Notes: a model not told the origin generated them from the letters alone. Positions 24,638 to 34,039 are shown, counted from the stretch's first letter. The stretch is DNA of 64,000 nucleotides from Streptomyces justiciae (GCF_015163075.1 NZ_JADDXU010000006.1:62001-126000), one strand, 5' to 3'. Numbers and translations are program-made.

Positions 24638-26044
24638 GTGATCGCCCTCTCTCTCGCCGAGATCGCCTCAGTCGTCGGCGGGCAGACGCACGACATACCG
24701 GATCCGTCCGTCCAGGTCACCGGGCCGGTCGTCCGGGACTCCCGAGAAGTGGAGCCCGGCAGCCTCTTCGTCGCCTTCGTCGGCGAGCGCGTCGACGGCC
24801 ACGACTTCGCGGCGCAGGTCGTCGAGGCGGGCGCGGCCGCCGTCCTCGCGTCGCGCCCCGTCGGCGTGCCCGCGGTCGTCGTGGACGACGTCCAGACCGC
24901 GATCGGCGCCCTCGCGCGTGAGGTCGTACGACGGCTCGGCGCGACCCTCGTCGCCCTGACCGGCTCGGCCGGCAAGACCAGCACCAAGGACCTCATCGCC
25001 CAGGTGCTCCAGCGCAAGGCACCCACCGTGTGGACGCCGGGCTCGCTCAACAACGAGATCGGGCTGCCCCTGACCGCCCTGTCCGCCACCGAGGAGACGA
25101 AGTTCCTCGTGCTGGAGATGGGCGCCCGCGGCATCGGCCACATCCGCTACCTCGCCGAACTGACGCCCCCGAAGATCGGCCTCGTCCTCAACGTCGGCAC
25201 CGCCCACATCGGCGAGTTCGGCGGCCGCGAGCAGATCGCGCAGGCCAAGGGCGAGCTCGTCGAGGGACTTCCGGAGAACGGTACGGCGATCCTCAACGCC
25301 GACGATCCTCTCGTACGGGCCATGGCGTCCCGTACGAAGGCGAAGGTGATCCTTTTCGGAGAGTCCGACGAAGCGGACGTACGCGCCGAGAACGTGAGAC
25401 TCACGGACACGGGACAGCCGGCCTTCAGGCTTCGCACACCCTCCGGTGACAGCGACGTGACCATGCGCCTGTACGGTGAGCACCACGTGTCGAACGCGCT
25501 CGCCGCGGCCGCCGTCGCCCATGAGCTGGGCATGTCCGCGGAAGAGATCGCCACCGCGCTCTCCGAGGCGGGCTCCCTCTCCCGCTGGCGGATGGAGGTC
25601 ACCGAGCGCCCGGACGGCGTGACCGTCGTCAACGACGCCTACAACGCCAACCCCGAATCCATGCGGGCCGCACTGCGCGCGCTCGTGGCCATGGGCCGGG
25701 GGCGGCGGACCTGGGCGGTGCTCGGCAAGATGGCCGAGCTCGGGGACGAGGCGCTCGCCGAGCACGACGCGGTCGGACGGCTCGCCGTCCGGCTCAACGT
25801 CAGCAAGCTCGTCGCGGTCGGGGGCAGGGAAGCGTCCTGGCTGCAACTGGGCGCATATAACGAGGGTTCGTGGGGTGAGGAGTCGGTGCACGTGTCCGAC
25901 GCACAGGCGGCGGTCGACCTGTTGCGCAGTCAGCTGCGCCCGGGAGACGTCGTACTCGTGAAGGCGTCCCGTTCGGTCGGTCTGGAGAGCATCGCCGCTG
26001 CGCTGCTCGCGACCGGTGCCGAGGGTGAGGTTTCCGCCCGATGA
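24638..26044 (+). CDS. murF: UDP-MurNAc-tripeptide:D-Ala-D-Ala ligase MurF
   Basis: A 468-aa Mur ligase that adds the D-Ala-D-Ala dipeptide and completes the UDP-MurNAc-pentapeptide. The N-terminus (IALSLAEIASVVGG) and RDSREVEPGSLFVAFVGERVDGHDF form domain 1. ALTGSAGKTSTKDLI is the P-loop, followed by SLNNEIGLPLT, and VVNDAYNANPESMRAAL is the family's C-terminal signature. GTG 24638 lies 4 nt after the murE stop and has AGGGA upstream, supporting coupled translation. The stop overlaps the mraY ATG (ATGA). Confidence 0.95.
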   Translation: MIALSLAEIASVVGGQTHDIPDPSVQVTGPVVRDSREVEPGSLFVAFVGERVDGHDFAAQVVEAGAAAVLASRPVGVPAVVVDDVQTAIGALAREVVRRLGATLVALTGSAGKTSTKDLIAQVLQRKAPTVWTPGSLNNEIGLPLTALSATEETKFLVLEMGARGIGHIRYLAELTPPKIGLVLNVGTAHIGEFGGREQIAQAKGELVEGLPENGTAILNADDPLVRAMASRTKAKVILFGESDEADVRAENVRLTDTGQPAFRLRTPSGDSDVTMRLYGEHHVSNALAAAAVAHELGMSAEEIATALSEAGSLSRWRMEVTERPDGVTVVNDAYNANPESMRAALRALVAMGRGRRTWAVLGKMAELGDEALAEHDAVGRLAVRLNVSKLVAVGGREASWLQLGAYNEGSWGEESVHVSDAQAAVDLLRSQLRPGDVVLVKASRSVGLESIAAALLATGAEGEVSAR

Positions 26045-27114
26045 TGAAGCAGATCCTGTTCGCAGGAGTCATTGGTCTGTTCCTGACCCTGGTCGGCACC
26101 CCGCTGCTGATCAAGCTGCTGGCCCGCAAGGGCTACGGCCAGTACATCCGCGACGACGGCCCGCGCGAGCACGCCAGCAAGCGCGGTACGCCGACCATGG
26201 GTGGTATCGCCTTCATCCTGGCGACGGTCGCCGCCTACTTCCTGTCCAAGGTCATCACCGGCTACCCGCCCACCTACTCGGGCCTGTTGGTGCTCGGTCT
26301 GATGGTCGGCATGGGTCTGGTCGGCTTCCTCGACGACTACATCAAGATCGTCAAGCGGCGCTCGCTCGGCCTGCGGGCCAAGGCGAAGATGGCCGGCCAG
26401 CTGATCGTCGGCATCAGCTTCGCGGTGCTCGCCCTGATGTTCCCGGACGCCCGCAACAACACCCCGGCCTCCGACAAGCTGTCGTTCATCACGGACTTCG
26501 GCTGGAAGATCGGCCCGGTGCTGTTCGTCATCTGGGCGCTGTTCATGATCCTCGCCATGTCGAACGGCGTGAACCTGACGGACGGTCTGGACGGCCTGGC
26601 CACCGGCGCCTCCGTGCTCGTCTTCGGCGCCTACACGTTCATCGGCGTCTGGCAGTTCCAGGAGTCCTGTGCCAACGCGGGCACCCTGACCAACCCCAAC
26701 GCCTGTTACGAGGTACGCGATCCGCTCGACCTCGCCGTCATCGCCTCGGCGCTGATGGGTGCCTGCCTCGGCTTCCTGTGGTGGAACACCTCACCCGCGA
26801 AGATCTTCATGGGCGACACCGGTTCGCTCGCCCTCGGCGGTGTCCTCACGGGTCTGGCCATCTGCTCCCGCACGGAGCTGCTCGTGGCCATCATGGGCGG
26901 CCTCTTCGTCCTCATCACCATGTCGGTGGTCATCCAGGTCGGCTCGTTCCGGATGACGGGCAAGCGCGTCTTCCGCATGGCGCCGCTCCAGCACCACTTC
27001 GAACTCAAGGGCTGGTCCGAGGTCCTCGTGGTGGTCCGCTTCTGGATCATCCAGGGCATCTGTGTGATCGTCGGCCTGGGCCTCTTCTACGCGGGATGGG
27101 CAGCAGAAAAGTGA
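26041..27114 (+). CDS. mraY: Phospho-MurNAc-pentapeptide translocase MraY
   Basis: A 357-aa integral membrane enzyme that moves phospho-MurNAc-pentapeptide onto undecaprenyl phosphate, making lipid I. About ten transmembrane helices are visible. Conserved cytoplasmic motifs: KRGTPTMGGIAF (start of helix region 2), FLDDYIKI (the Asp pair that binds Mg2+), NLTDGLDGLA, FMGDTGSLALGG and MAPLQHHFELKGW (the HHH-type motif here QHHFE). It overlaps murF and murD by 4 nt each. Confidence 0.95.
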   Translation: MMKQILFAGVIGLFLTLVGTPLLIKLLARKGYGQYIRDDGPREHASKRGTPTMGGIAFILATVAAYFLSKVITGYPPTYSGLLVLGLMVGMGLVGFLDDYIKIVKRRSLGLRAKAKMAGQLIVGISFAVLALMFPDARNNTPASDKLSFITDFGWKIGPVLFVIWALFMILAMSNGVNLTDGLDGLATGASVLVFGAYTFIGVWQFQESCANAGTLTNPNACYEVRDPLDLAVIASALMGACLGFLWWNTSPAKIFMGDTGSLALGGVLTGLAICSRTELLVAIMGGLFVLITMSVVIQVGSFRMTGKRVFRMAPLQHHFELKGWSEVLVVVRFWIIQGICVIVGLGLFYAGWAAEK

Positions 27115-28529
27115 CCTCCACGGTGTCCGCGGACTTCCAGGGCAAGCACGTCACCGTCGCCGGACTCGGCGTCTCCGGCATCCCGGCGGCCAAGGTGCTG
27201 CACGCGCGCGGGGCGCACGTCACGGTCGTCAACGACGGCGACGACGCACGCGCGCGTGAGCAGGCCGCCGAGTTGGAGGCGCTCGGCATCACCGTCCGCC
27301 TCGGCGACGGCGCCTCCCTGCCCGAGGGCACCGAACTCATCGTCACCGCACCCGGCTGGAAGCCCGACAAGCCGCTGTTCACCGCGGCCCGGGAAGCCGG
27401 CGTGGAGATCTGGGGCGACGTCGAACTCGCCTGGCGGCTGCGCGGCCCCGACGCGGCCCCCTGGCTCGCGATCACCGGCACCAACGGCAAGACCACGACC
27501 ACGCAGATGCTCGCGTCGATCCTCAAGGCGGCGGGCCTGCGCACGGCGGCCGTCGGCAACATCGGGGTCTCGGTGCTGGACGCGGTCCTCGGCGAGGAGC
27601 AGTACGACGTCCTGGCCGTGGAGTTGTCGAGCTACCAGCTCCACTGGGCGCCTTCCCTGCGCGCCCACTCGGCGGCCGTCCTGAACCTGGCGCCGGACCA
27701 TCTCGACTGGCACGGCTCGATGGAGGCGTACGCACGCGACAAGGGCCGTGTCTACGAGGGCAATCGCGTCGCCTGCGTCTACAACGTGGCCGACAAGGCC
27801 ACCGAGGACCTGGTCCGCGAGGCCGACGTCGAGGAGGGCTGCCGGGCCATCGGCTTCACCCTCGGCTCGCCCGGCCCCTCCCAACTCGGCGTCGTGGACG
27901 GCATCCTGGTCGACCGCGCCTTCGTGGAGAACCGGCAGAAGAACGCCCAGGAGCTCGCCGAGGTCTCCGACGTCAACCCGCCGGCCCCGCACAACATCGC
28001 CAACGCCCTTGCGGCGGCGGCCCTCGCGCGCGCCTTCGGGGTGCCCGCCAAGGCCGTACGGGACGGTCTGCGGGCCTTCACCCCGGACGCACACCGCATC
28101 GCGCACGTGGCCGACGTGGACGGCGTCGCGTACGTCGACGACTCCAAGGCCACCAACACCCATGCGGCGGAAGCCTCGTTGGCGGCGTACGAATCCATCG
28201 TCTGGATCGCCGGGGGGCTCGCCAAGGGTGCCTCCTTCGACGAGCTGGTCGCCAAGTCGGCAAAGCGACTTCGGGGCGTGGTGCTGATCGGCGCCGACCG
28301 GGCCCTGATCCGCGAAGCCCTCGCGCGACACGCGCCGGAAGTACCCGTGGTCGACCTCGACCGGACCGACACTGGGGCGATGCTCCAGGCGGTGACGGAA
28401 GCGAAGCGGCTGGCTCAGCCCGGCGACACGGTGCTGCTGGCCCCGGCCTGCGCCTCCATGGACATGTTCACCAACTACAACAAGCGCGGTGACGCGTTCG
28501 CGGAGGCGGTTCGCGAACTCGGCTCCTGA
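27111..28529 (+). CDS. murD: UDP-MurNAc-L-Ala:D-Glu ligase MurD
   Basis: A 472-aa Mur ligase that adds D-Glu to UDP-MurNAc-L-Ala. Domain 1 begins KHVTVAGLGVSGIPAAKVL, the P-loop is AITGTNGKTTTTQMLASIL, followed by GNIGVSVLDAV and LSSYQLHW (typical of MurD), then NLAPDHLDWHGSMEAY and DDSKATNTHAAEASL. The C-terminus has LLAPACASMDMFTNYNKRGDAF. GTG 27111 overlaps the mraY stop (GTGA) and has GGGATGGG about 10 nt upstream. An ATG at 27096 would add five residues (MGSRK) but has no ribosome site. Confidence 0.93.
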   Translation: MTSTVSADFQGKHVTVAGLGVSGIPAAKVLHARGAHVTVVNDGDDARAREQAAELEALGITVRLGDGASLPEGTELIVTAPGWKPDKPLFTAAREAGVEIWGDVELAWRLRGPDAAPWLAITGTNGKTTTTQMLASILKAAGLRTAAVGNIGVSVLDAVLGEEQYDVLAVELSSYQLHWAPSLRAHSAAVLNLAPDHLDWHGSMEAYARDKGRVYEGNRVACVYNVADKATEDLVREADVEEGCRAIGFTLGSPGPSQLGVVDGILVDRAFVENRQKNAQELAEVSDVNPPAPHNIANALAAAALARAFGVPAKAVRDGLRAFTPDAHRIAHVADVDGVAYVDDSKATNTHAAEASLAAYESIVWIAGGLAKGASFDELVAKSAKRLRGVVLIGADRALIREALARHAPEVPVVDLDRTDTGAMLQAVTEAKRLAQPGDTVLLAPACASMDMFTNYNKRGDAFAEAVRELGS

Positions 28530-28549
28530 CCGACGTAGCGGAGGCTCTG

Positions 28550-29914
28550 ATGCCCAGCAGCCGTACCGGCCGACCGCCCGTGCAGCGGACCGTCAGACGT
28601 CCCGCCGCCCCCCGGACCGCGCGCGACAACCCCGTACGACAGCTCTACCTGCGCGCGAAGAAGGCCTGGGACCGGCCGCTGACCGCGTACTACCTGATCC
28701 TCGGCGGCAGTCTGCTGATCACCGTGCTGGGCCTGGTGATGGTCTACTCGGCCTCCCAGATCACCGCGCTGCAGATGTCGCTGCCGGGGTCCTTCTTCTT
28801 CCGCAAGCAGTTCCTGGCCGCGCTCATCGGCGGCGCGCTGCTGCTGGCCGCCTCCCGGATGCCGGTGAAGCTGCACCGGGCGCTGGCCTACCCGATCCTC
28901 GCGGGCGCGGTCTTCCTGATGGCGCTGGTGCAGGTGCCGGGGATAGGGATGTCGGTCAACGGCAACCAGAACTGGATCTCGCTCGGCGGCTCCTTCCAGA
29001 TCCAACCCAGCGAGTTCGGCAAGCTCGCGCTCGTCCTGTGGGGTGCCGACCTGCTCGCCCGCAAGCAGGACAAGAAGCTGCTGACCCAGTGGAAGCACAT
29101 GCTGGTGCCGCTCGTCCCGGTCGCCTTCATGCTGCTCGGGCTGATCATGCTCGGCGGCGACATGGGCACGGCGATCATCCTGACGGCGATCCTTTTCGGC
29201 CTGTTGTGGCTCGCGGGGGCGCCGACGCGGCTGTTCGTGGGGGTGCTGTCGATCGCGGGTCTGATCGGCCTGATCCTCATCAAGACCAGCCCCAACCGGA
29301 TGGCCCGGCTCGCCTGCATCGGCGCCACCGAGCCCCGGTCCGCGGGAGCCGACTGCTGGCAGGCCGTGCACGGCATCTACGCCCTCGCCTCCGGCGGGAT
29401 CTTCGGCTCCGGGCTCGGCGCGAGTGTGGAAAAATGGGGGCAACTGCCCGAAGCGCACACGGACTTCATCTTCGCCGTCACCGGTGAGGAACTGGGCCTG
29501 GCGGGGACGCTGTCGGTGCTGGCCCTGTTCGCGGCTCTAGGCTATGCGGGTATCCGCGTGGCCGGCCGCACGGAGGACCCCTTCGTCAGGTATGCCGCGG
29601 GAGGCGTGACCACCTGGATCACCGCGCAGGCGGTGATCAACATCGGTGCGGTGCTCGGCCTGCTGCCGATCGCCGGCGTCCCGCTCCCGCTGTTCTCCTA
29701 CGGAGGATCCGCCCTGTTGCCGACCATGTTCGCGATCGGCTTGCTGATCGCCTTCGCACGCGACGAACCCGCTGCACGGGCCGCGCTTGCGATGCGGCAA
29801 CCCCGCTTTGGTAGAAAGCGGGGTGCCGGGGGCTCCGCTCGCAACAGGGAGCCGCGGAGATGGAACACGATGCGACGGCGTGCCTCGGCGGCACGTCCGT
29901 CCGGAGAGCGGTGA
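28550..29914 (+). CDS. ftsW: Septal peptidoglycan glycosyltransferase FtsW (SEDS family)
   Basis: A 454-aa polytopic membrane protein that polymerises lipid II glycan at the septum with FtsI. A basic cytoplasmic arm (1-45) precedes about ten helices starting at YYLILGGSLLITVLGLVMVYSAS. SEDS signatures: NQNWISLGG with QPSEFGKLALVLW, GLGASVEKWGQLPEAHTDFIFAVTGEELGL (large loop with the catalytic Glu/Asp region) and GVPLPLFSYGGSAL. The C-terminal tail is basic and disordered. CGGAGG lies 7 nt before ATG 28550. Confidence 0.95.
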   Translation: MPSSRTGRPPVQRTVRRPAAPRTARDNPVRQLYLRAKKAWDRPLTAYYLILGGSLLITVLGLVMVYSASQITALQMSLPGSFFFRKQFLAALIGGALLLAASRMPVKLHRALAYPILAGAVFLMALVQVPGIGMSVNGNQNWISLGGSFQIQPSEFGKLALVLWGADLLARKQDKKLLTQWKHMLVPLVPVAFMLLGLIMLGGDMGTAIILTAILFGLLWLAGAPTRLFVGVLSIAGLIGLILIKTSPNRMARLACIGATEPRSAGADCWQAVHGIYALASGGIFGSGLGASVEKWGQLPEAHTDFIFAVTGEELGLAGTLSVLALFAALGYAGIRVAGRTEDPFVRYAAGGVTTWITAQAVINIGAVLGLLPIAGVPLPLFSYGGSALLPTMFAIGLLIAFARDEPAARAALAMRQPRFGRKRGAGGSARNREPRRWNTMRRRASAARPSGER

Positions 29915-29920
29915 ATTTCG

Positions 29921-31018
29921 GTGCATGTCGTACTCGCCGGTGGGGGGACCGCCGGCCACATCGAGCCCGCGCTCGCCCTCGCGGACGCCCTGCGCAGGCA
30001 GGACCCGACCGTGGGAATCACGGCCCTGGGCACGGAGCGCGGCCTCGAGACTCGTCTCGTCCCCGAGCGCGGCTACGAACTCGCGCTGATCCCCGCCGTA
30101 CCGCTGCCACGCAAGCCCACGCCCGAGCTGATCACCGTGCCGGGCCGGTTGCGCGGCACGATCAAGGCCGCCGAGCAGGTCCTGGAGCGCACCAAGGCGG
30201 ACGCCGTCGTCGGCTTCGGCGGTTACGTGGCCCTGCCCGGCTACCTCGCCGCCAAGCGCCTTGGCGTGCCCATCGTGATCCACGAGGCCAACGCCCGCCC
30301 CGGCCTGGCCAACAAGATCGGCTCGCGGTACGCCGCCCAGGTCGCCGTCTCCACCCCGGACAGCAAGCTGCGTGGCGCCCGCTACATCGGCATCCCGCTG
30401 CGCCGCACCATCGCCACCCTCGACCGGGCCGCCGTCCGCCCCGAGGCCCGCGCGGCGTTCGGCCTCGACCCGAACCTGCCGACGCTGCTGGTCTCCGGCG
30501 GCTCCCAGGGCGCGCGCCGGCTCAACGAGGTCGTCCAGCAGGTCGCCCCCTGGCTCCAGCAGGCCGGCATCCAGATCCTGCACGCGGTCGGTCCGAAGAA
30601 CGAACTGCCGCAGGTGCACCATATGCCGGGGATGCCCCCGTACATCCCGGTACCGTACGTGGACCGGATGGACCTCGCGTACGCCGCGGCCGACATGATG
30701 CTCTGCCGTGCGGGCGCGATGACCGTCGCCGAACTCTCCGCCGTCGGACTCCCGGCCGCCTACGTCCCGCTGCCCATCGGCAACGGCGAACAGCGGCTCA
30801 ACGCCCAGCCGGTGGTCAAGGCGGGCGGCGGACTGCTGGTCGACGACGCGGAACTCACCCCGGAGTGGGTCCAGCAGAACGTCCTGCCCGTGCTCGCCGA
30901 TCCGCACCGGCTGTACCAGATGTCCCGCGCCGCCGCCGAGTTCGGCCGCCGGGACGCCGACGACCTGCTCGTCGGCATGGTGTACGAGGCGATCGCCGCC
31001 AACCGTGCACGTCACTAG
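29921..31018 (+). CDS. murG: Lipid II synthase MurG (GlcNAc transferase)
   Basis: A 365-aa GT-B glycosyltransferase on the inner face of the membrane that adds GlcNAc to lipid I. The first glycine loop is HVVLAGGGTAGHIEPALALAD, the second is LLVSGGSQGARRLNEVV, and VGFGGYVALPGYLAA with HEANARPGLANKIGSR is the acceptor side. The UDP-GlcNAc-binding end is CRAGAMTVAELSAVGLPAAYVPLP followed by EQRLNAQ. GTG 29921 follows the ftsW stop by 6 nt; GGAGAG is about 13 nt upstream, so coupling to ftsW probably helps. Confidence 0.95.
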   Translation: MHVVLAGGGTAGHIEPALALADALRRQDPTVGITALGTERGLETRLVPERGYELALIPAVPLPRKPTPELITVPGRLRGTIKAAEQVLERTKADAVVGFGGYVALPGYLAAKRLGVPIVIHEANARPGLANKIGSRYAAQVAVSTPDSKLRGARYIGIPLRRTIATLDRAAVRPEARAAFGLDPNLPTLLVSGGSQGARRLNEVVQQVAPWLQQAGIQILHAVGPKNELPQVHHMPGMPPYIPVPYVDRMDLAYAAADMMLCRAGAMTVAELSAVGLPAAYVPLPIGNGEQRLNAQPVVKAGGGLLVDDAELTPEWVQQNVLPVLADPHRLYQMSRAAAEFGRRDADDLLVGMVYEAIAANRARH

Positions 31019-31044
31019 GAACGCATGACCGAAGGGCAGGGAGC

Positions 31045-31839
31045 GTGGCCGGACCGACCACCGCCGAACGCGGTGAACGCCAGCAGGAGTCGTCCGTTCC
31101 GCCCCCTGTCCGACGGCTGAGGCTGCCCCGGCCTCGTACGATCATCGTTCTCGCCGTCGCGCTGGTCCTCCTCGGCGCCGGCGGCGTCTGGGCGCTCTAC
31201 GGCTCCCAATGGCTGCGCGTGGAACGGGTGTCGGTCTCCGGCACCGGCGTGCTGACGCCCGCACAGGTGCGCGAGGCGGCCGACGTACCGCTCGGATCGC
31301 CGTTGATTTCCGTCGACACCGACGCGATTGAGGCGCGGCTGCTCCGGAAATTGCCCCGAATTGACTCGGTTGACGTGACTCGCTCCTGGCCGCACGGAAT
31401 CGGGCTGAAAGTGGTCGAGCGCACTCCGGTTCTGATTGTCGAAAAGGGCGGAAAGTTTGTCGAAGTGGACGATGACGGCGTCCGTTTTGCCACGGTTTCC
31501 CGGGCCCCGAAAGGCATCCCCGCACTCGAATTGACGCCCGCCGAGTCGGGCTCCGCCGGCGCGAGCCTGCGCCGCTTCGGCGACGACCGGCTGGTGCGCG
31601 AGGCGGTGCGCGTCGCCGGTGACATTCCGGCCGCGGTCGCGCGGACCACCCGGACCGTCAAGGTGCGTTCGTACGACGACATCTCGCTGGAGTTGAGCGA
31701 CGGCCGGACCGTCGCGTGGGGGAGCGGTGAGAAGGGTGCCGCGAAGGCCCGTACGCTCACCGCTCTGCTGAAAGCGGCGCCCGATGCGCGGCACTTCGAC
31801 GTCTCGGTTCCCACCGCCCCTGCGTCATCAGGGAGTTGA
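31045..31839 (+). CDS. ftsQ: Cell division protein FtsQ
   Basis: A 264-aa bitopic divisome protein. A 30-residue cytoplasmic arm leads to one transmembrane helix (about 34-52, IIVLAVALVLLGAGGVWAL), the POTRA domain (WLRVERVSVSGTGVLTPAQVREAADVPLGSPLISVD) and the FtsQ beta domain. It scaffolds FtsL/DivIC and FtsW/FtsI at the septum. GTG 31045 has AGGGAG at 2-3 nt, close but the best choice. From about 31306 to 31539 the codon use changes: 23 of 78 codons end in A or T, including ATT, AAA and TTT, rare in the neighbours. ftsZ follows after a 278-bp gap. Confidence 0.93.
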   Translation: MAGPTTAERGERQQESSVPPPVRRLRLPRPRTIIVLAVALVLLGAGGVWALYGSQWLRVERVSVSGTGVLTPAQVREAADVPLGSPLISVDTDAIEARLLRKLPRIDSVDVTRSWPHGIGLKVVERTPVLIVEKGGKFVEVDDDGVRFATVSRAPKGIPALELTPAESGSAGASLRRFGDDRLVREAVRVAGDIPAAVARTTRTVKVRSYDDISLELSDGRTVAWGSGEKGAAKARTLTALLKAAPDARHFDVSVPTAPASSGS

Positions 31840-31867
31840 CGTACATCCGCGCAGGCCAGCACCCTGG

Positions 31868-32020
31868 TTGGCTACCGCTACGGCTGATCACATAGGGTGA
31901 AAAGAAAAACGGGAGGTTCGGCGTGTTCGTTGAACGTGCGCCACTTGTCGACTTAGTGTCCTGTTCAGAAGACTCCAGGGAACAGACACACTGGTAACCC
32001 TAAACTTCAACGTTAGGGTT
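31868..32020 (+). promoter_or_regulatory. Multi-promoter region of ftsZ
   Basis: Candidate promoters in the gap: TTGGCT (31868-31873)-N19-TAGGGT (31893-31898); TTGAAC (31930-31935)-N18-TAGTGT (31954-31959); and a -10-like TAAACT (32001-32006) inside an inverted repeat AACCCTAA-N9-TTAGGGTT (31996-32020). Several ftsZ promoters, one induced in aerial hyphae, are known in S. coelicolor; the positions here are my reading, not mapped starts. Confidence 0.6.
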
Positions 32021-32117
32021 CGGGTCGGCACTATGGACCGTCCCATTCGGCATCCGTCGTCGTATCGCATGACCACGCGAGACGACGACACGTAACTCGA
32101 GGCGAGAGGCCTTCGAC

Positions 32118-33314
32118 GTGGCAGCACCGCAGAACTACCTCGCAGTCATCAAAGTCATCGGTGTCGGCGGCGGTGGTGTCAATGCCATCAACCGGATGAT
32201 CGAGGTCGGTCTCAAGGGCGTCGAGTTCATCGCCATCAACACCGACGCGCAGGCGCTGTTGATGAGCGACGCCGACGTGAAGCTCGACGTCGGCCGTGAA
32301 CTCACCCGTGGACTCGGCGCCGGCGCCAACCCGGCCGTCGGGCGCAAGGCCGCCGAGGACCACCGCGAGGAGATCGAAGAGGTCCTCAAGGGGGCCGACA
32401 TGGTCTTCGTGACGGCCGGTGAAGGCGGCGGCACCGGCACCGGCGGCGCGCCCGTCGTGGCCAACATCGCCCGCAACCTGGGCGCCCTCACCATCGGCGT
32501 GGTCACCCGCCCGTTCACCTTCGAGGGACGGCGCCGCGCCAACCAGGCCGAGGACGGCATCGCGGAGCTCCGCGAAGAGGTCGACACCCTCATCGTCATC
32601 CCCAACGACCGGCTGCTGTCCATCTCGGACCGCCAGGTCTCGGTCCTCGACGCCTTCAAGTCGGCCGACCAGGTCCTGCTCTCCGGTGTCCAGGGCATCA
32701 CCGACCTCATCACCACGCCCGGCCTGATCAACCTCGACTTCGCCGACGTCAAGTCGGTCATGTCCGAGGCCGGTTCGGCCCTCATGGGCATCGGCTCGGC
32801 CCGCGGCGACGACCGCGCGGTGGCCGCCGCCGAGATGGCGATCTCCTCGCCGCTCCTTGAGGCGTCCATCGACGGCGCCCGTGGTGTGCTGCTCTCCATC
32901 TCCGGTGGCTCCGACCTCGGCCTGTTCGAGATCAACGAAGCGGCCCAGCTGGTGAGCGAGGCCGCCCACCCCGAGGCCAACATCATCTTCGGCGCGGTCA
33001 TCGACGACGCCCTCGGCGACGAGGTCCGCGTCACGGTGATCGCCGCCGGCTTCGACGGCGGCCAGCCGCCGGCCCGCCGGGACACCGTCCTCGGCTCGAC
33101 CTCCAACTCGGGCCGCCGCGAAGAGCCCACTCCGGTACGGCAGACCGAGTCCCGCCCGTCCTTCGGCTCGCTCGGCAGCGTCACGCCGAAGGAGGAGCCG
33201 GAGCCCGCGCCCGAGCCGGTCGCCGACCTCCCGGTCGCCCCGCCGGTCCCGCCGTCGCGGACCTACTCGGACAGCGCGGCCGAGGAACTGGACGTGCCGG
33301 ACTTCCTGAAGTGA
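32118..33314 (+). CDS. ftsZ: Cell division GTPase FtsZ
   Basis: A 398-aa tubulin homologue that polymerises into the division ring; in Streptomyces it is needed for hyphal cross-walls and the ladders of sporulation septa. The nucleotide site is intact: IGVGGGGVNAINRMI, NTDAQALL, the tubulin signature GEGGGTGTGGAPVVA and the T7 region NLDFADVKSVM. A variable linker (about 320-380, rich in Pro/Glu/Arg) ends in the conserved C-terminal peptide ELDVPDFLK, which binds SepF and other partners. GTG 32118 follows GGCGAGAGG. The stop overlaps the next start (GTGA). Confidence 0.97.
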   Translation: MAAPQNYLAVIKVIGVGGGGVNAINRMIEVGLKGVEFIAINTDAQALLMSDADVKLDVGRELTRGLGAGANPAVGRKAAEDHREEIEEVLKGADMVFVTAGEGGGTGTGGAPVVANIARNLGALTIGVVTRPFTFEGRRRANQAEDGIAELREEVDTLIVIPNDRLLSISDRQVSVLDAFKSADQVLLSGVQGITDLITTPGLINLDFADVKSVMSEAGSALMGIGSARGDDRAVAAAEMAISSPLLEASIDGARGVLLSISGGSDLGLFEINEAAQLVSEAAHPEANIIFGAVIDDALGDEVRVTVIAAGFDGGQPPARRDTVLGSTSNSGRREEPTPVRQTESRPSFGSLGSVTPKEEPEPAPEPVADLPVAPPVPPSRTYSDSAAEELDVPDFLK

Positions 33315-34039
33315 TAGGACGGCGCGACACCGTGAGCGGCGCGCACTTCGCCTTCACCGACCGGTGGGGCGGGGTGAGCGCCGTTCCGTACGAGGAGCTC
33401 AACCTCGGCGGGGCGGTCGGCGACGACGCCGACGCCGTACGCACGAATCGTGAACTGGCCGCCAAGTCGCTGGGGATCGACCCGGCGCGGGTGGTCTGGA
33501 TGAACCAGGTGCACGGGGCGGAGGTGGCGGTGGTCGCCGAGGCATGGGGGAACCGGCCGGTGCCGGAGGTCGACGCGGTCGTCACCGCCGAACGCGGTCT
33601 CGCCCTCGCCGTCCTCACCGCCGACTGCACACCCGTCCTGCTCGCCGACCCGGTCGCCGGAGTCGTCGCCGCGGCCCACGCGGGCCGGCCCGGCATGGTC
33701 GCCGGGGTCGTCCCCGCCGCCGTACGGGCCATGGCCGAACTCGGCGCCGAGCCCGGCCGGATCGTCGCCCGCACCGGCCCCGCGGTGTGCGGCCGTTGCT
33801 ACGAAGTCCCGGACGCGATGCGCGCCGAGGTCGCCGCCGTCGAACCGGCGGCGTACGCCGAGACGAGTTGGGGCACGCCCGCCGTCGACGTGACCGCCGG
33901 GGTGCACGCACAGCTCGACCGGCTCGGGGTGCGCGACCGGGAGCAGTCGCCGGTGTGCACGCTGGAGTCGGGCGACCACTTCTCGTACCGCCGCGAGCGC
34001 ACCACGGGGCGACTCGCGGGATATGTCTGGCTGGACTGA
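33311..34039 (+). CDS. pgeF: PgeF/YfiH (YlmD) family peptidoglycan editing or purine-active protein
   Basis: A 242-aa protein of the multicopper-oxidase-like laccase-domain (DUF152/YfiH) family. Zn/Cu ligands appear in NQVHGAEV, LTADCTPVLLAD and AAAHAGRPGMVAGV; the usual HAGWRG is HAGRPG here. CGRCYEVPDAM near 160 is also conserved. E. coli YfiH (PgeF) corrects Ser-for-Ala misincorporation into peptidoglycan precursors; other members act on purine nucleosides. The location after ftsZ favours a wall role. GTG 33311 overlaps the ftsZ stop; GTG 33332 (VSGAHFAF) is an alternative. Confidence 0.85.
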   Translation: MIGRRDTVSGAHFAFTDRWGGVSAVPYEELNLGGAVGDDADAVRTNRELAAKSLGIDPARVVWMNQVHGAEVAVVAEAWGNRPVPEVDAVVTAERGLALAVLTADCTPVLLADPVAGVVAAAHAGRPGMVAGVVPAAVRAMAELGAEPGRIVARTGPAVCGRCYEVPDAMRAEVAAVEPAAYAETSWGTPAVDVTAGVHAQLDRLGVRDREQSPVCTLESGDHFSYRRERTTGRLAGYVWLD

